A stretch of DNA of 64,000 nucleotides from Maricaulis salignorans (GTDB lineage Bacteria; Pseudomonadota; Alphaproteobacteria; Caulobacterales; Maricaulaceae): NCBI RefSeq assembly GCF_900103475.1, contig NZ_FNHG01000001.1:310001-374000 (forward strand), given 5' to 3'. The position numbers and the translations under genes are program-made. Of the stretch, positions 62,917 to 64,000 are shown one piece after another. The first letter of the stretch is position 1. Every line of letters begins with the position of its first letter. The notes beneath the pieces were generated by a model. It was given only the letters and a program-made list of their open reading frames with translations, searched no databases and was not told the DNA's origin.

Positions 62917-63903
62917 CTAGCTCCGGCCCCAGCGAGCGCGCCAGCCGCGTTCATCGACATGGACGAAGGGGCCGTGATTGGAGGTCGGGGCGTATTCGCC
63001 CAGCCCACCGATCAGCGGGGTAAATTGCGGCGCATTGTGCGACAGGCTGTCGACCAGATCGAACAGGGCTGCGGCATCGCGGCGGTCATGCACGCCATCG
63101 CCATTGAGATCATCCATCACGCCGTCCTGATTGGCGTCGATGAAAATATCGGCGGCACCACCATAGATGTGGCGCGAATGGCGGCCATTGCCGATGGAGG
63201 CATTATAGGCCGGAGTCCGGTAGCCACTCATCACGGTGAAGGTGTCGGCTTCCCAGCCGCGCTCATTGGCCGCTTCAAGAATGCCCTCAAGCTTGACGAG
63301 GAGGCGTTCGCTCAGCACCAGATACTGGTTGCCGTCGGCGGGCTGTTTGCAAAGAAACTGGCCGAGCCGGAAATGCGGCGATACGGCCAGATCCTCAAGC
63401 CCGTCGGTGACCTCGAGGAAATTCTCCGGTGCGCGGTAATTCTCGTGACCACGATAGGGTTCCGACGGATAGCTTCCAAGCCGGTAGCCATTGATTGTCT
63501 CGCCATCATCGGGTGCGTGCGATCGCATCACGACCAGGTTGAGCGTCATGACGTGACCGTCACCATCATCCAGCTGCACTTGCGTCAGACCCGGTGTGAC
63601 CGGCGCCGTCCAGTCGAGATCGGTCGCTGCGGCCCGGCTGGCTTCGCCCTCCAGCCAGCTGAGCGGCGTATCGGCGCGAATGCGGACCTGTTCGCCCGGG
63701 TGGGCGAATACGGCAAAAGTGTCCAGATCGACGACGAGACCATCACGCAGGGTGATCGCGAAGGGAAGGCGCCCGGGTTCGAAGCCGGCCGCGGGCGGGG
63801 TCGTCCGGTCGATGACCGGGTTGAGAAGCCTGGCGTGCGCGATCTGGGGCAGGACAGACACCAGGGCGGCACTCAACAGGGCTTTTCCGAGAAATTTTTT
63901 CAT
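62917..63903 (-). CDS. M15-type zinc peptidase with EF-hand-like insert (copy B)
   Basis: A 328-aa paralogue of the peptidase at 60256, with signal peptide KFLGKALLSAALVSVLPQIAHA. It keeps SGYRTPAYN, SRHIYGGAADIF, HGPFVHVDERG and the double calcium loop DANQDGVMDDLNGDGVHDRR. The ATG at 63903 is preceded by GGAG (7 bp spacing) that overlaps the stop codon of the upstream transpeptidase. It differs from copy A mainly in the N-terminal domain and around SHNAPQFTPLIGG. Confidence 0.86.
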   Translation of the reverse strand: MKKFLGKALLSAALVSVLPQIAHARLLNPVIDRTTPPAAGFEPGRLPFAITLRDGLVVDLDTFAVFAHPGEQVRIRADTPLSWLEGEASRAAATDLDWTAPVTPGLTQVQLDDGDGHVMTLNLVVMRSHAPDDGETINGYRLGSYPSEPYRGHENYRAPENFLEVTDGLEDLAVSPHFRLGQFLCKQPADGNQYLVLSERLLVKLEGILEAANERGWEADTFTVMSGYRTPAYNASIGNGRHSRHIYGGAADIFIDANQDGVMDDLNGDGVHDRRDAAALFDLVDSLSHNAPQFTPLIGGLGEYAPTSNHGPFVHVDERGWRARWGRS

Positions 63904-63907
63904 TACG

Positions 63908-64000
63908 CTACTCCATGGACGACGGAGTAGCCTCCAGCGCCGCAATCAACTCATCATCCCTTTGATATAGGTCTGCGATAAAGCGGATGCCAGTCGACGG
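63908..64000 (-). CDS. L,D-transpeptidase, copy B (C-terminal end only)
   Basis: The last 30 codons of a minus-strand gene are visible before the window edge. They read STGIRFIADLYQRDDELIAA and end in PSSME. This aligns well with the C-terminus of the transpeptidase at 61242 (DTGVRFVNDVYDRDAVLIAA). The stop codon is at 63908-63910, 4 bp before the copy B peptidase start, the same arrangement as in copy A. Confidence 0.8.
   Translation of the reverse strand, partial: PSTGIRFIADLYQRDDELIAALEATPSSME

Overview
The window is high-GC DNA (by eye in the mid-60s percent) that is almost entirely coding, with many 1-, 4- and 11-bp gene overlaps. Gene content (type II secretion, RND efflux, TetR regulators, acyl-CoA carboxylase/AtuA genes, RimK cluster, sulfatases with a formylglycine enzyme, L,D-transpeptidases) suggests a marine alphaproteobacterium, most likely of the Hyphomonadaceae/Maricaulaceae type. 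That placement is inference from protein style, not from a marker gene. I see no rRNA, tRNA, CRISPR array, insertion sequence or prophage.

Layout. 1-6332: the 3' part of a giant autotransporter adhesin with tandem 95-residue Ig-like repeats, closed by a terminator. 6492-21688: one continuous plus-strand run with a type II secretion system (gspE-F-G-H-I-J-L-M-C/N-D-K) that overlaps directly into a permease/FG-GAP/UnbV fusion protein and two Sel1-repeat proteins. 21834-23477: two small secreted proteins, the second resembling phage tail-fibre stalks, followed by a terminator. 23602-31829: a minus-strand acyclic-terpene-utilization-like operon (AtuA, AtuC, AtuE, AtuF, nitronate monooxygenase, TIGR03084-type protein) behind two palindromes. 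32202-33740: a dienoyl-CoA isomerase-like crotonase and a TetR regulator whose upstream region carries the same 13-bp motif as the atuA promoter. 33863-42509: a sulfatase island with a formylglycine-generating enzyme, an RNase Z-like metallo-hydrolase, a double DsbA-like protein, a sulfatase, a GST, a DUF4345-like membrane protein, a TetR regulator and a second sulfatase. 42607-45219: a 2OG-Fe(II) oxygenase and a GNAT-deacetylase fusion. 45303-48836: a probable zinc-uptake operon (DUF2946-like protein, outer-membrane protein, ZnuA, ZnuB) with no ATPase gene. 48896-51661: a RimK/retropepsin/AstE-like peptide-modification operon with a small unknown protein. 51763-53142: MgtE. 53188-58311: a TetR-controlled RND efflux pump with two operators. 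58439-60252: an SDR and an alpha/beta hydrolase. 60256-64000: a tandemly duplicated [L,D-transpeptidase - M15 peptidase] envelope module, the distal copy cut by the window edge.

Themes. Much of the window concerns the cell surface and secretion. The type II system would export folded proteins, and the proteins overlapping it downstream are good candidates for accessory factors. The sulfatase island encodes both substrates and their maturase, as expected for an organism using sulfated marine polysaccharides or sulfate esters. The least familiar assemblies are the permease-FG-GAP-UnbV protein welded to the secretion operon, the acetyltransferase-deacetylase fusion, and the EF-hand/dockerin-like calcium loops inserted in the paired M15 peptidases.
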